A stretch of 64,000 nt of DNA from Tenrec ecaudatus (lineage: Eukaryota > Chordata > Mammalia > Afrosoricida > Tenrecidae), in the NCBI RefSeq assembly GCF_050624435.1, contig NC_134541.1, forward strand, positions 101,056,805-101,120,804, written 5' to 3'. This document shows positions 46,366-56,074 of this stretch, in pieces. The translations under genes and the position numbers were made by a program. The notes under the pieces are model-generated. The model was not told the origin of the DNA and searched no databases. It worked only from the letters and a program-made list of their open reading frames with translations. Position 1 is the stretch's first letter. Each line of letters starts with the position of its first letter.

Positions 46366-47315
46366 CAGGGGTGTCAAAATTAATTAAAACATGGGCCATT
46401 TGGTACAACAGACAAGATTCATATGGGCCACATCACATTTACAAATTTTGTTTAATGTATATTTTGAAGTGAGGATTCAGGAATATGGATAGGATAATTA
46501 AAACACGAATTGCTAATACTAATTTATGAGTTATGAAGGGTTCATGAGGAAGGGGGGACTGGGGAGGGAGGTGGAAAATGAGGAGCTGATATTAAGGGCT
46601 CAAGTAGAAGGCAAATGTTTTGAGAATGATGATGACAGCAAATGTTCACATGTGTTTGACACCGTGGATGTATGTATGGATTGTGATAAGAATTGTACGA
46701 GCCCCCAATAAAATGATTTAAAAAACAAACACTAATTGCTTTTATTTAATGTATTTATAAAACTAAAATTATTCTTTTTTGCCTGAAATTTGCCAGCACT
46801 TTCCTCCTGCTAGTTTACACTTACCTCTTATTTTGTGATCAGAAAATATAACAAAGTAACTAATAAAAAACACAAAATGTTGGACCGGGGACAAACGTGA
46901 TGCACAATCAGAATGGGTTCCCTCTAAAAATGTTACCGAGCACTGCCACTGGGTGTGACTCATAACAGCACAGCCCACAGGGCTCTTTTTGACCTTCTCG
47001 CTATTGGGATCTGTTCACATGACCTGACACTGAGAACAGCAGACGCATCACTTCCAAACGTCACTGGAACTGAGTCAGCGCGTTGATACACGTCCACAGG
47101 CCCCAGCAAAGGCATGGGGCCACATGTATACTTGTCTTCAGTAGTAAAAGGGTTAACGAGGGAATCGTGCGCATGGTATTGCCACAATCTCCCCTAAGCG
47201 CTATTTTCTTCATAACAATTTTTTCTATTTTTATTTATTTCAGAGCATCGCGGGCCACAAAAAATTACCTCAGGGGCTGCACGCGGCCCACGGGCCACCA
47301 GTTTGACATGCCCAG
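46366..47315. mobile_element. hAT-type non-autonomous DNA element with GGGCC-rich ends
   Basis: The left end CAGGGGTGTCAAAATT with downstream gggccatttgg mirrors the right end gggccaccagtttgacatgc, the CAGGGGTGTCAAACT...AGTTTGACACCCCTG pattern of several hAT families. Without the L1 inside (46515-46726) it is about 738 bp. No transposase. The L1 ORF2 text to the left resumes on the right. The 8-bp flanks (ttatacaa / tctataag) are too diverged to call a TSD. Confidence 0.75.
46515..46726 (+). mobile_element. Short L1-type 3' end inside the hAT element, with TSD
   Basis: 212 bp ending gcccccaataaaatgattt plus A's. Flanked by AAACACGAATTGCT (46501-46514) and AAACACTAATTGCT (46727-46740), one mismatch. 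Confidence 0.88.
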
Positions 47316-47665
47316 TCTATAAGAATCCACCTGATTTCTGTATGTCGGTGTCATAGCCTACTACAGTGCCAACATTTTCAAAGAGTTCAGTATTTTTTAA
47401 ATTGACCTTTTGGGGTTTTCCTTATAAACGATTATATCAGTTACCAATCGAGTTTTGTTTCTTCTGTTTCAATGTGGAAGCCTGTAATACATGTTTGATA
47501 GTCTCAGAGCCCTGACAAGATTTCTAGGACGACATTAACTGAGAGTGGTGGTGAAAGGCAACAAGCGGGCCAGCTTCCTGTGTGAATCAGGGGGAATGTT
47601 TCCAGTTCCTTTCCATTCAGTGAGATGTTCTTGTTTTGAGTTCCTTTTGCTTAGCATTGTGCTTG
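47316..47665 (-). mobile_element. Old antisense L1 ORF2 fragment (continuation)
   Basis: tgatttctgtatgtcggtgt, ggggttttccttataaacga and agagtggtggtgaaaggcaa continue L1 ORF2 antisense after the hAT element. Confidence 0.7.
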
Positions 47666-48447
47666 TGAGTGGGATTATGAAGAGACTTTCCCCAGCTTTG
47701 TCTCCCAGAAGACATGCCAACCATTAGAGGCTATTTGCTAGCATGTGGGGGGAGGTCAGATGCTTAGAGACATCCTCCCTGAAGGCAGTCAGTTGCCAGA
47801 CTATAGGTAGGCCCCACTCCCTGCTGTTAAGGAAATGGGCTACTTCTCCCTAAAGGCTAGCTTGGTCCCTGTAAGTGGGGTTTACACCCTACTGATAATA
47901 GTTTCTCTGGAGATCCAGAGAACAGGTCAAACTGACTCAGTGACATCCAAATTTAGGCTGCCATCTGAATCTAGGATCCGCCCTTTTTGTCACATGTGTG
48001 CCCCCCATCCCTCCTCTTCCTATTGTGTGTATATCCCTAGATTTTCCCCCTCTCATTGCTGTATAACCCATAGTGCAACACTTTCCGGTGACGTATGTCT
48101 TGACCTGTAATTAGTGGGCTTGCATGCTCCCCAAAGGTATATAGGCCTGGGTTCCCAACAAAGAACTCTCTTGGCCTCCCCTCTTGGCCTCTCTCCCTCT
48201 CCTCTCCTGTCCTAGCTCCCCTGTTCCCTTTCTCCTTGTCCTCCCTCCATTCTCCCATCTCCACGTGGACCACCAAGCAGGGCTGAGGTGAGCGTCCTAC
48301 CATGAAATGTGTCTGACTCCTTTATTTCAATCTTTCTTCTATCTCTCATGCTCTCTAGGATTTTACTATAATCTTTATCTACATTAATCATACAATTGCG
48401 CCTATTGAACCCGCGGTTAGTTGTGGGAGACTGGCATTACCCCCACA
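47666..48447 (+). mobile_element. Solo LTR, family A, opposite orientation
   Basis: 782 bp, reverse complement of 43277-44068, from TGAGTGGGAT to CCCCCACA. TATA-like ggtatataggcctgggttcc at about 48135-48155 and ccctgttccctttctccttg downstream. CTTG lies at both edges (47662-47665 and 48448-48451). It interrupts L1 ORF2 text. Confidence 0.86.
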
Positions 48448-48544
48448 CTTGTGAGACTCAGCTGTGTCATGCGTGGCCGCAGGTGGCCCGTTCTCTCTGT
48501 AGCCCTGCATTCTGTTATGTACACACCATGGTTTCTTCATTTTA

Positions 48545-48552
48545 CTCTAGGC
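48545..48552. repeat. CTCTAGGC target-site copy 1
   Basis: First of three identical 8-bp copies (others at 49017-49024 and 49210-49217) bounding two hAT elements. Confidence 0.95.
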
Positions 48553-49016
48553 CAGCGGTTCTCAACCTGTGAGTCACGACCCCTTCACAGAGGTCACCTA
48601 AGACCATTGGAAAACACATCTTCTGATGGTCTTAGGAACCGAGACACTGCTCCTCTATCTATCTGCAGGCGGGTCTGCCCACATGCAGATGGGCCCACCT
48701 ATGAGTACCCAGTCTGAAGACTGTGACCCATGCTACCACATGCTTCAAGACAAAATTTCATTTATTTGTCATTAGAAATAAATATTTTATAATATATAAT
48801 TATGTATTATTTTGTGATAAATCACTATGCTTTAATTATGTTCAATTTGTAACAATGAAAATACACCCTGAATATCAGATATTTACATGATGATTCATAA
48901 CAGAGGCAAAATTACAGTGATGAAGTAGCCATGAAAATAATTTTATGGTTGGGGATCACCACAACATGAGGTCCTGTATGAAAGGGCGGCGGCATTAGTA
49001 AGGTTGAGAACCATTG
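48553..49016 (-). mobile_element. SPIN-type hAT element with perfect 8-bp TSD
   Basis: 464 bp. The left end CAGCGGTTCTCAACC and right end GGTTGAGAACCATTG are inverted repeats. Internal text on the - strand (gtgatccccaaccataaaat; attgttacaaattgaacata; aagaccatcagaagatgtg) is the SPIN non-autonomous consensus order, including a central block (gcagacccgcctgcagatag) absent from the 13.6 kb copy. Flanks are CTCTAGGC on both sides, an hAT-length duplication with the central TCTAG favoured by SPIN. No transposase. Confidence 0.95.
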
Positions 49017-49024
49017 CTCTAGGC
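49017..49024. repeat. CTCTAGGC target-site copy 2 (shared)
   Basis: Serves as right flank of SPIN and left flank of the next element. Confidence 0.95.
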
Positions 49025-49209
49025 CAGGCGTCCTCATTTATCTTGCCTGCCAGGCATTTTTGTTCCATTTGTTTTTTTACTTTAAAATTAGACGTGTGCA
49101 ATGTGCATAGGAATTTGATCATAGTTTTTTTTTCAACTATAGTCTGACCCTCCAACGGGTCTGAGTGACAGTGAACTGGCCCCCTATTTAAAAAGTTTGA
49201 GCACCCCTG
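49025..49209 (-). mobile_element. Second hAT-type short element, perfect 8-bp TSD
   Basis: 185 bp with ends CAGGCGTCCTCA and TGAGCACCCCTG. On the - strand: gctcaaactttttaaatagg, ggggccagttcactgtcact, cagactatagttg. This is a common hAT miniature family type with the 'GGGGCCAGTTCACTG' subterminal motif. Not SPIN. Flanked by CTCTAGGC on both sides. Confidence 0.88.
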
Positions 49210-49217
49210 CTCTAGGC
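49210..49217. repeat. CTCTAGGC target-site copy 3
   Basis: Right flank of the second hAT element. Its last bases (AGGC) also begin the RTE TSD at 49214-49225. Confidence 0.95.
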
Positions 49218-49261
49218 ATTTGGCTAAATCTGATGCACAGACCTCTTTAAAGTGCTGAAAA

Positions 49262-50466
49262 GATACAATCGCTGAGGACAAATGGGTGCATAAGCAAATG
49301 TGACAAAGAAAGTTGATGGTGCCCAGCTATCAAAAGGTATAGCATCTGGGGTCTTAAAGGCTTGAAGGTAAACAAGCTGCCACCTAGTTCAGAAGCAACA
49401 AAGTCCACATGGAAGAAGCACACCAGCCTGTGTGATCACGGGGTGTTGAAGGGATCAGGTATAAGGCATCATCAGAACAAAAAAATCTTACCATAGTGAA
49501 TGAGGTGGGTAGTGCAGAGTGGAGACCCAAAGCCCATTTGTCGGCCACTGGAGATCCCCTTGCAGAGGGGTCTAGGGGAGGAGATGAGTCAGTCAGGGTT
49601 TGATGTAGCAACGATGAACAATACAGCTTTCCTGTAGTTCCTAAATGCTTCCCCCCCCCCCCTCCACTATCATGATCTGAATTCTACCTTGCAAGTCTGG
49701 CTAGACCAGAGGATGTACACTGGCACAGATAGGAACTGGAAACACAGGGAATCCAGGGCAGATGATCCCTTCAGGACCAGTGGTGTGAGTGCTGATACTG
49801 GGAGAGTGGAGGGAGAGTGGGTTGGAAAGAGGGAACCGATTACAAGGATCTACATGTGACCTCCTCCCTGGGGGATGGACAACACAAAAGGGGGTGAAGG
49901 GAGATGTATGACAAAATAATAATTTATAAATTATCAAGGGCTCATGAGGCTGGGGAGGAGCAGAGAGGGAGGGGAAAAATGAGGACCTGATGCCAAGGGT
50001 GTAAGTGGAGAGCAAATGTTTTGAGAATGATGAGGGCAATGAATGTACAGATGTGCTTTACACAGTTGATATATGTATGGATTGTGATAAGAGTTGTATG
50101 AGCCCCCAATAAAATGATTTTTTTTAAAAAAAAGAACTCAAAATCATAAAAGATACTAGGTTTACTGGTCAGATAGAGACTGGTAGCACTTCCAAGACTA
50201 TGGTCCTCAACCTTCAGATCAAGAACCAAACTCACTCTCATGCTAGAATAGCCAGCCATTTAGGATTGAAAGGGCAGCATTTACGCAAAGACAATGTTCA
50301 GAAAGTTAGGGAAGAAGGAGTCATGGAAATAGGCAAGAAGTGACATTGAGGGATTGAAATGGATGAGTTGAATCAGAATGTGTATGAATTACTGAATGTA
50401 AAGTGTGATATGCTCTGTAAACCTTCACCTAATTCACAATTAAAGATAGTCTTAAATTTTTTTTTT
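49262..50466 (+). mobile_element. L1-type 3' end inserted in RTE, with extra 3' sequence
   Basis: From atacaatcgctgaggacaaa to gcccccaataaaatgattt and an A run at about 50118-50133. A further 330 bp of non-L1 sequence follows before the repeat of the target (TTAAAGTGCTGAAAA at 49247-49261; TTAAGTGCTGAAAA at 50465-50478). Confidence 0.75.
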
Positions 50467-50479
50467 AAGTGCTGAAAAA

Positions 50480-50987
50480 CTGCCCTGGATTCCCTGTGTT
50501 TCCAGTTCCTATCTGTACCAGTGAATATCCTTTGGTCTAGCTGGATTTGTAAGGTAGAGATGGGCTCATGATAGTAGGGGGGTAGGGAGAATGAAGCATT
50601 AGAGAACTAGAGAGTAGTGATAGCAGGAGGGGAAGGGGAAAGTGGGGGGAGAAAGGCAGAACAGATCACAAGGACCTACATATAACCCCCTCCCTGGGTG
50701 ACGGACAACAGAAAAGTGGGTGAAAGGAGATGTTGGACAGTGTAACATATGAAAAAATAATAATAATTTATAAATTATCAAGGGTTCGTAAGGGAGAGGG
50801 GTATGGAGGGAGGAGACAAATGAGGAGCTGATACCAGGGCTCAAGTGGAAAGCAAATGTTTTGAGAATGATGATGGCAGCAAAGTTACAAATGTGCTCGA
50901 CATAGTGGATGGATGTATGGATTGTGATAAGAGTTGTATAAGCCCTTAATAAAATGTAAAAAAAAAAAAAAGGATTGTTAAGAAAAT
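50480..50987 (+). mobile_element. L1-type 3' end with 5' inversion
   Basis: 50483-50609 reads antisense (tggattccctgtgtttccag, ctatctgtaccagtgaatat) and 50612-50973 reads sense to agcccttaataaaatg plus A's. The two halves are neighbours in the family consensus, as in twin-primed L1 insertions. The target motif AAGTGCTGAAAA recurs on the right as AAAGTGCTGTAAAA (50988-51001). Confidence 0.85.
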
Positions 50988-51544
50988 AAAGTGCTGTAAA
51001 ACAAGGGTCTTACTTTGAGGCCTAAGGTGTGTCTGACCCAACCCATAATATTTTCAATCACCTCAGATGCATGTGAAAAATGGACATTGAATAAAGAAGA
51101 CTAAGAAGATTATGTGCTTTTAAATTATGGGTCTGGCGAAGAATACTGAGAGTCCGTGGACGGCCACAAGAACAAGCCAATCTGCCTGGGAAGAAGTGCA
51201 GCAGCCAGAGTGCTCCTTAGAAGCAAGAGTGACAAGACTTTGTCTCGCGCACTTTGTACAAGTTAACAGGAGAGAGTAGCCCTGGAGAAGGCCATCCTGG
51301 TGGGTGGCGTAGCAGGGCAGTGGTAAAGAAGGCCTTCTGTAAGGTGGACGGACACAGTGGTTGCCGCAGTGGGTTCAAACATAAGCACAATTGTGAGGAT
51401 GGTGCACAACCAGACAGTGCACATGGGGCTGCTGAGAGTTAGGATCTGCTGGTGGCACCTAACAACAACAACAGGCATTTGGCTTTCCAGATGCCTCAGG
51501 GACCATTTCAAATAGTGTCATGAACATTCTAGAGCATATTACTT

Positions 51545-52806
51545 GGCCCATCGCCCTCTTTTCAGAGGAAAATATTACTCAGTGCCCCCTGTCGATGAAA
51601 AACTTTTGTACGATGGATAAAGCCCCCACCTTGAATTGTTTAGGCAGGATTCAGAAAGGGACCGGGGACACGGGTTAGCTAGCATTACTGGTGTCAGATG
51701 GATCTTGGCTGAAGGCGGAGTATACCAGAAAGACGTTTCCTTGTGTTTTCTTGACATTCCAAGACATTCAACTGTGTGATCATAACAAACTGTGGATAGC
51801 CTTGAGAAGAATGGGAGTTCCAGAACATCTCATTGTGCTCCCATGCAACTTACACACGGACCCAGAAGCAGTTGTGTGAACAGAACAAGGGCATACTGCA
51901 TGATTTCTAATCAGGAAAGGTGTGTGTGTCAGAGTTGTATCCTCTCACCGTACTTTTTCACCCTGTAGACTGAGCACATCTTTAACGAATCTGGATTACA
52001 TAAAGAAGAATGTGGCATCGGGACTAGAGGAAGGCTTACTAGCCTGTGACATGCAGATGACACAGCCGTGGTTGCTGAAAGTGAGGAGGACTTGAAGCAC
52101 TTGCTGAAGAAGATCAAGGATGGCAGCCTTCCGTGTGGACTACAACACAATGTAAAGAAGATCAAAATCCTCACCACTGGACCCAGAGGTAACATGATGG
52201 TGATTGGAGAAAAGGTTGAGGTTTTCAAGGATTTTTGTCTTGCTTGGATCCACATCAGTGTTCATGGAAGCAGCAGCCAGGAGGTCAAAAGACATGTCAC
52301 CTTAGGTAAATCTGCTGCATATGACCTCTCTAGTATATTGAAAAGCAAGACTGTTACTTTGAGAACTGAGATGTATCTGACTCAAACCCAGGGTATTTTC
52401 AATCGCTGCGTATGAAAATTGAACGTCGAATATAATGCTTGAAGAAGAATTTGAGTTGTGTGCTGGCAAAGAAGATCGACAGCACCATGGATTGCCTAAA
52501 GGACAAACAGACCTATCTTGGAAGAAGTATGGCCAGCGTGCTCAGTAGAGCGAAGGATGGGGGGAATCTGTCTTACATACTTCGGATGTGTCGTCAGTAG
52601 AGACCCCTGCCTGGATCAGGACATCATGCTTGGTAAAATAGAGGCAGACCCTGGATGAGATAGATGGGTTGACACAGCAGCTGCTGCAGCGATGGGCTCT
52701 CGCATAGGAATCATTGTGACGATGGGGCAGGGCCAGGCAGTGTTTGGCTCTGTTGGGCGCAGGGTGGCTGTGGGTTGGACTGAGTGGATTCTACCTAACA
52801 ACAGCA
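51545..52806 (+). mobile_element. RTE/BovB-type LINE, reverse transcriptase and 3' end, defective
   Basis: Carries broken pieces of the RTE reverse transcriptase: 51750-51879 reads CDHNKLWIALRRMGVPEHLI; the catalytic region at 52050-52061 reads H-A-D-D instead of the usual Tyr-Ala-Asp-Asp, followed by TAVVAESEEDLKHLLKKIK; then the thumb-like part to 52415 and the nuclease-distal tail, ending gattctacctaacaacagca. Frameshifts and stops are frequent, so it is dead. It lies next to another RTE 3' end (51.0-51.5 kb) in the same orientation. Confidence 0.88.
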
Positions 52807-52809
52807 ACT

Positions 52810-53140
52810 TCTCATTTCGATTGGTGCCCTATCAGCAAATGAAGCTCGTGAAAGCTGTGCTCCATCCACGCCATTGAGGTCACTGTACTGGAGGAGGCAG
52901 CTTGTCCCCAGTCGTGTGTTGAGGGGCGGATCTTCTGGGACTCTGCCAGACCACGTCCCACGGCCACTCATGAGGTGAAGTCAGTGGCTACCCTCTGAGA
53001 AGTGGACTGCCTAGTCCCTTGTCTCCGTCCAGTCTAAGCTCCCCTGGAAACCTTTCATCATGGGTCACTCTGCTGGCATTTGAAACCCCAGCGCCATAGC
53101 TTCCGGTACCAAAGCGACATTCACACCACTACAGAAGGGG
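52810..53140 (-). mobile_element. RTE/BovB-type LINE 5' end, antisense
   Basis: tatcagcaaatgaagctcgt, ctccatccacgccattgagg, agcttgtccccagtcgtgtg and gccatagcttccggtaccaa follow the 5' untranslated/early part of afrotherian RTE read antisense. Similar to 20395-20585. Confidence 0.65.
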
Positions 53141-53154
53141 TACAGCTTTCATAG

Positions 53155-53465
53155 TCACAGATCCTGCCAAACGTCTTTCCACAGTGGTTGGGCCAGTGTA
53201 CCTGCCCTCCCGCAGTTTGCGAGAGCCTTTCTCACAGACCTGACCCACATCCGCAGCCCTTTCATTTGGGCCACTGGGGGAGGCGGGAGCCCTGACCCAC
53301 ATCGGCAGTCCTTGGCACCGTCCTTTTCACTTGGGCCATTCCCGGGTGGGGGACAGTATCCCCTTGTCACTTCCATTTGCATTTCCCTGCTGACTAATGA
53401 GCATGAGGCCCTTTTCATATGTTTATTGGTCATTAGAATCGCTCCTCTGTGAAATGCCCGGCCAG
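53155..53465 (-). mobile_element. Old antisense L1 3' region fragment with local duplication
   Basis: gccaaacgtctttccacagt, tccatttgcatttccctgct and ttttcatatgtttattggtc follow L1 antisense order. A stretch containing cctgacccacatc is repeated within it (53240 and 53292). Confidence 0.65.
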
Positions 53466-53469
53466 GCTT

Positions 53470-54470
53470 TAGCTCACCGTTCTCTGGTGTGTTGCCATTT
53501 CGGAACAATCACATCGCAGGGGTTCCATGGACAGCATCCAGCAGAAAGCCCCTTGGAGTGCCGTTTCCAGACAGCCACGACTCCGCACTGAGCCGCAGAT
53601 CATCCAGATAGGTCCCCGGTGGGGAATGAGCCCTGGCTGGGAACCAGTGGCATCATATAGGGATGGCTTTCAGGTCCAGCCAATAAGTGGAACAGAGACA
53701 CCGAGGCTCACTGTCCAGGAGAACAGTACGGGACCAAGCGGAAGTGGGCGTAGGACACTCCCAAGATGGGGTTGTAAGGAAGTCGAGAGGCGCTAGAGAC
53801 CAAATCAGTCGGATTAGAGCAAACAGGCTCGATTAGGGAGAAAGACCCAGCCTGGGCAAAGCCCCACAGTCCGCAGCGTCTGGGCCAGAGGAGTCGCGCC
53901 CCAGGCTAGAGGGGTGATGTTTATATATGGACAGGTATGTCCGGGTTTCTGGAATGTAAGGTGTTTTCCTGGTCCCGGGTGTATTCATGCCGGTGCAGAG
54001 CGGTGGGCAAGAACAAAGCAGGCACTGAGCCAAATGGACCATCCTGGGTACAGAGTGGAGGGTTGAGAGCAAAGTGGGCACTGAGCCAAACGGGCCGTGA
54101 GTAAAAGGAGGAAAAAAACTTACAAAGCTGCTGACAGGTTACATAGCCAGCTCTGGTCAGCTCCGCACGGGTGGGGGAGGTTCAAGGCCACTTGCTGCTG
54201 GAAGCCGGCCTGGCATTGAGCTGGCCATAGTGGGGTGATTGGAGAGTTGGCAGCCCTCGGCTTTAAGAGGGATGCTGGTTTGAACAGCATGAGTGGGGAT
54301 CCAGTCACATTGGACAAATGACATCATTTGTGTTGGGCACGTAGTAGGAATGATTTTTTTTTTAGCTGTGGTAAATATCCGCATACAGATAACAAAACAG
54401 TTGCCATCTCAGCAAGCTCATGCTGTTCATCGCCGCTCCTTTGACCAGCCTTATCTCACTGTTTGCTGGT
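53470..54470. other. Intergenic, no recognised gene
   Basis: Contains an internal near-duplication (gcaggcactgagccaaa at 54019 and gtgggcactgagccaaa at 54074) and a TATA-like tttatatatgg at 53930. It could be another LTR-like element; not assigned. Confidence 0.35.
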
Positions 54471-54471
54471 G

Positions 54472-54570
54472 TCGTTGTTAGATGCCACGAGTGACCGTGT
54501 GCACAAGGGCATGGCCACTGCCCGTCCTGCAGATTCTCACACTTGTTCCATTGGCTGGGCCCATGGTTGT
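54472..54570 (-). mobile_element. RTE/AfroSINE 3' tail, antisense
   Basis: cgttgttagatgccacgagt start, tcctgcagattctcacactt and gctgggcccatggttg match the RTE 3' tail order. Short and diverged. Confidence 0.55.
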
Positions 54571-55190
54571 AACTGGGTTGTACTCACTTATCAGGGCCCT
54601 GACACTCGTAATCTCTCTGCAGTCTATAATAAGTCTGGATTTCACACATCTGTCGCTGTGGTCCCGGTTTGGAGGGGGTGATCTGCTCACACGCAGGAAT
54701 GGGGCGAGAGTTTGTGTTCTGACCTTGGTAGAAGGTGAGAATCAGACCACACTCTCTGATGGGCGCTTGTCTCGGTTACTGTATTTATAGTGGATGTAAG
54801 GAATCACGTGCTACAGCTGAGAGGAGAAGAGCGCGGTTTCTGAAGCGACCCAGGAAAAAGCCTGGCGGGTTAAGATTAGCAGGAGGCCAGTATCTGCTGG
54901 AAATACCCTGCCAGAGATGCAAAGTGAGACAGAGGACTGGCTGGGGTATAGATGGCTACATTCCGGTGGACAGGATTTCCTTCAACGCTGTCCTGTTGAG
55001 CATGCAATGAGTCCACTGGGAAGCAGCGAGGGGGGTCTCATCAATGGAGTGTGTCCTCTGGGCATCCTCTGGCCCACGGCCTGGCCCTTAGACTTTGAAC
55101 TGAACTGCACCCAGCACCACCTCCACGTGAGACATTATTTCTTCGAACCTTCATGAGTTCTGAGGGACAGGGCAGCAATGCTCAGAACCC
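54571..55190. other. Intergenic, no recognised feature
   Basis: No gene or named repeat recognised. It precedes the minisatellite. Confidence 0.4.
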
Positions 55191-55194
55191 AGAG

Positions 55195-55857
55195 ACACGA
55201 GGGATAGACTCAAGGAGGAGTGGGGGATGGACTCAAGGAGGAGTGGGGGGTTGGACTCAAGGAGTGGGGGATGGACTCAAGGAGGAGTGGGGGATGGACT
55301 CAGGAGGAGTGGGAAGATGGACTCAAGGAGGAGTGGGGGGATGGACTCAAGGAGGAGTGAGGGATAGACTCAAGGAGGAGGGGGGGATGGACTCAAGGAG
55401 GAGTGGGGGGATGGACTCAAGGAGGAGTGGGGGGATGGACTCAAGGAGGAGTGGGGGGATGGACTCAAGGAGGAGTGAGGGATAGACTCAAGGAGGAGGG
55501 GGGGATGGACTCAAGGAGGAGTGGGGGGATGGACTCAAGGAGGAGTGAGGGATAGACTCAAGGAGGAGTGGGAAGATGGACTCAAGGAGGAGTGGGGGAT
55601 GGACTCAAGGAGGAGTGGGGGATGGACTCAAGGAGGAGTGGGGGATGGACTCAAGGAGAAGTGGGGGGATGGACTCAAGGAGGAGTGGGGGGATGGACTC
55701 AAGGAGGAGTGGGGGGATGGACTCAAGGAGGAGTGGGGGATGGACTCAAGGAGGAGTGGGGGATGGACTCAAGGAGGAGTGGGGGGATGGACTCAAGGAG
55801 GAGTGGGGGGATGGACTCAAGGAGGAGTGGGGGATGGACTCAGGAGGAGTGGGGGGA
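55195..55857. repeat. 22-24 bp minisatellite, about 28-29 units
   Basis: Unit ggactcaaggaggagtgggg(g)at, varying by G-run length (22, 23 or 24 bp). Variant units (gagggatagactcaaggagg; gggaagatgg) recur at spaced positions (about 55359, 55473, 55545; about 55307 and 55568), pointing to higher-order duplication. Reading frames of MDSRRSGG/GWTQGGV type are products of the repeat. One strand is G-rich with no C in the G-runs. Confidence 0.96.
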
Positions 55858-55959
55858 ACGCAGCAGATAATTGCCTTGTAAGAGTGGGACTTCTAGGACT
55901 TTTTCATTGCCAACTCCTTGGGACTAGTTTGGCATAAATAAATTTATTTCCTTGACAAA

Positions 55960-56072
55960 AGATTTATATTTATTAAATAGATATTCTCTGTAACAAATGA
56001 TGCTGGCAAAACTAGTCTTTGTCCAGAAGATTTAAACAAAGTTTGTATCTGACACCATATAAAAACTGAAAT
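55960..56072 (+). mobile_element. Old sense L1 ORF2 fragment
   Basis: gtaacaaatgatgctggcaa and tatctgacaccatataaaaa match L1 ORF2 3' part. Interrupted by the L1-type insertion that follows. Confidence 0.65.
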
Positions 56073-56074
56073 GG

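Larger units (their letters stand above)
49226..51472 (+). mobile_element. RTE/BovB-type LINE 3' end with TSD, carrying two L1 insertions
   Basis: RTE pieces at 49226-49261 and about 50988-51472: cctctttaaagtgctgaaaa, cttactttgaggcctaaggt, gcgaagaatactgagagtcc, ending ggtggcacctaacaacaaca. The 12-bp duplication AGGCATTTGGCT is at 49214-49225 and 51473-51484. The (CAA)n tail is typical of RTE. Confidence 0.86.

Noticed and set aside
55153-55937. Long in-frame repeats resembling a repetitive protein (MDSRRSGG units)
   Set aside because: Generated by a minisatellite whose unit is open in several frames. Units of 22-24 bp shift the frame repeatedly.
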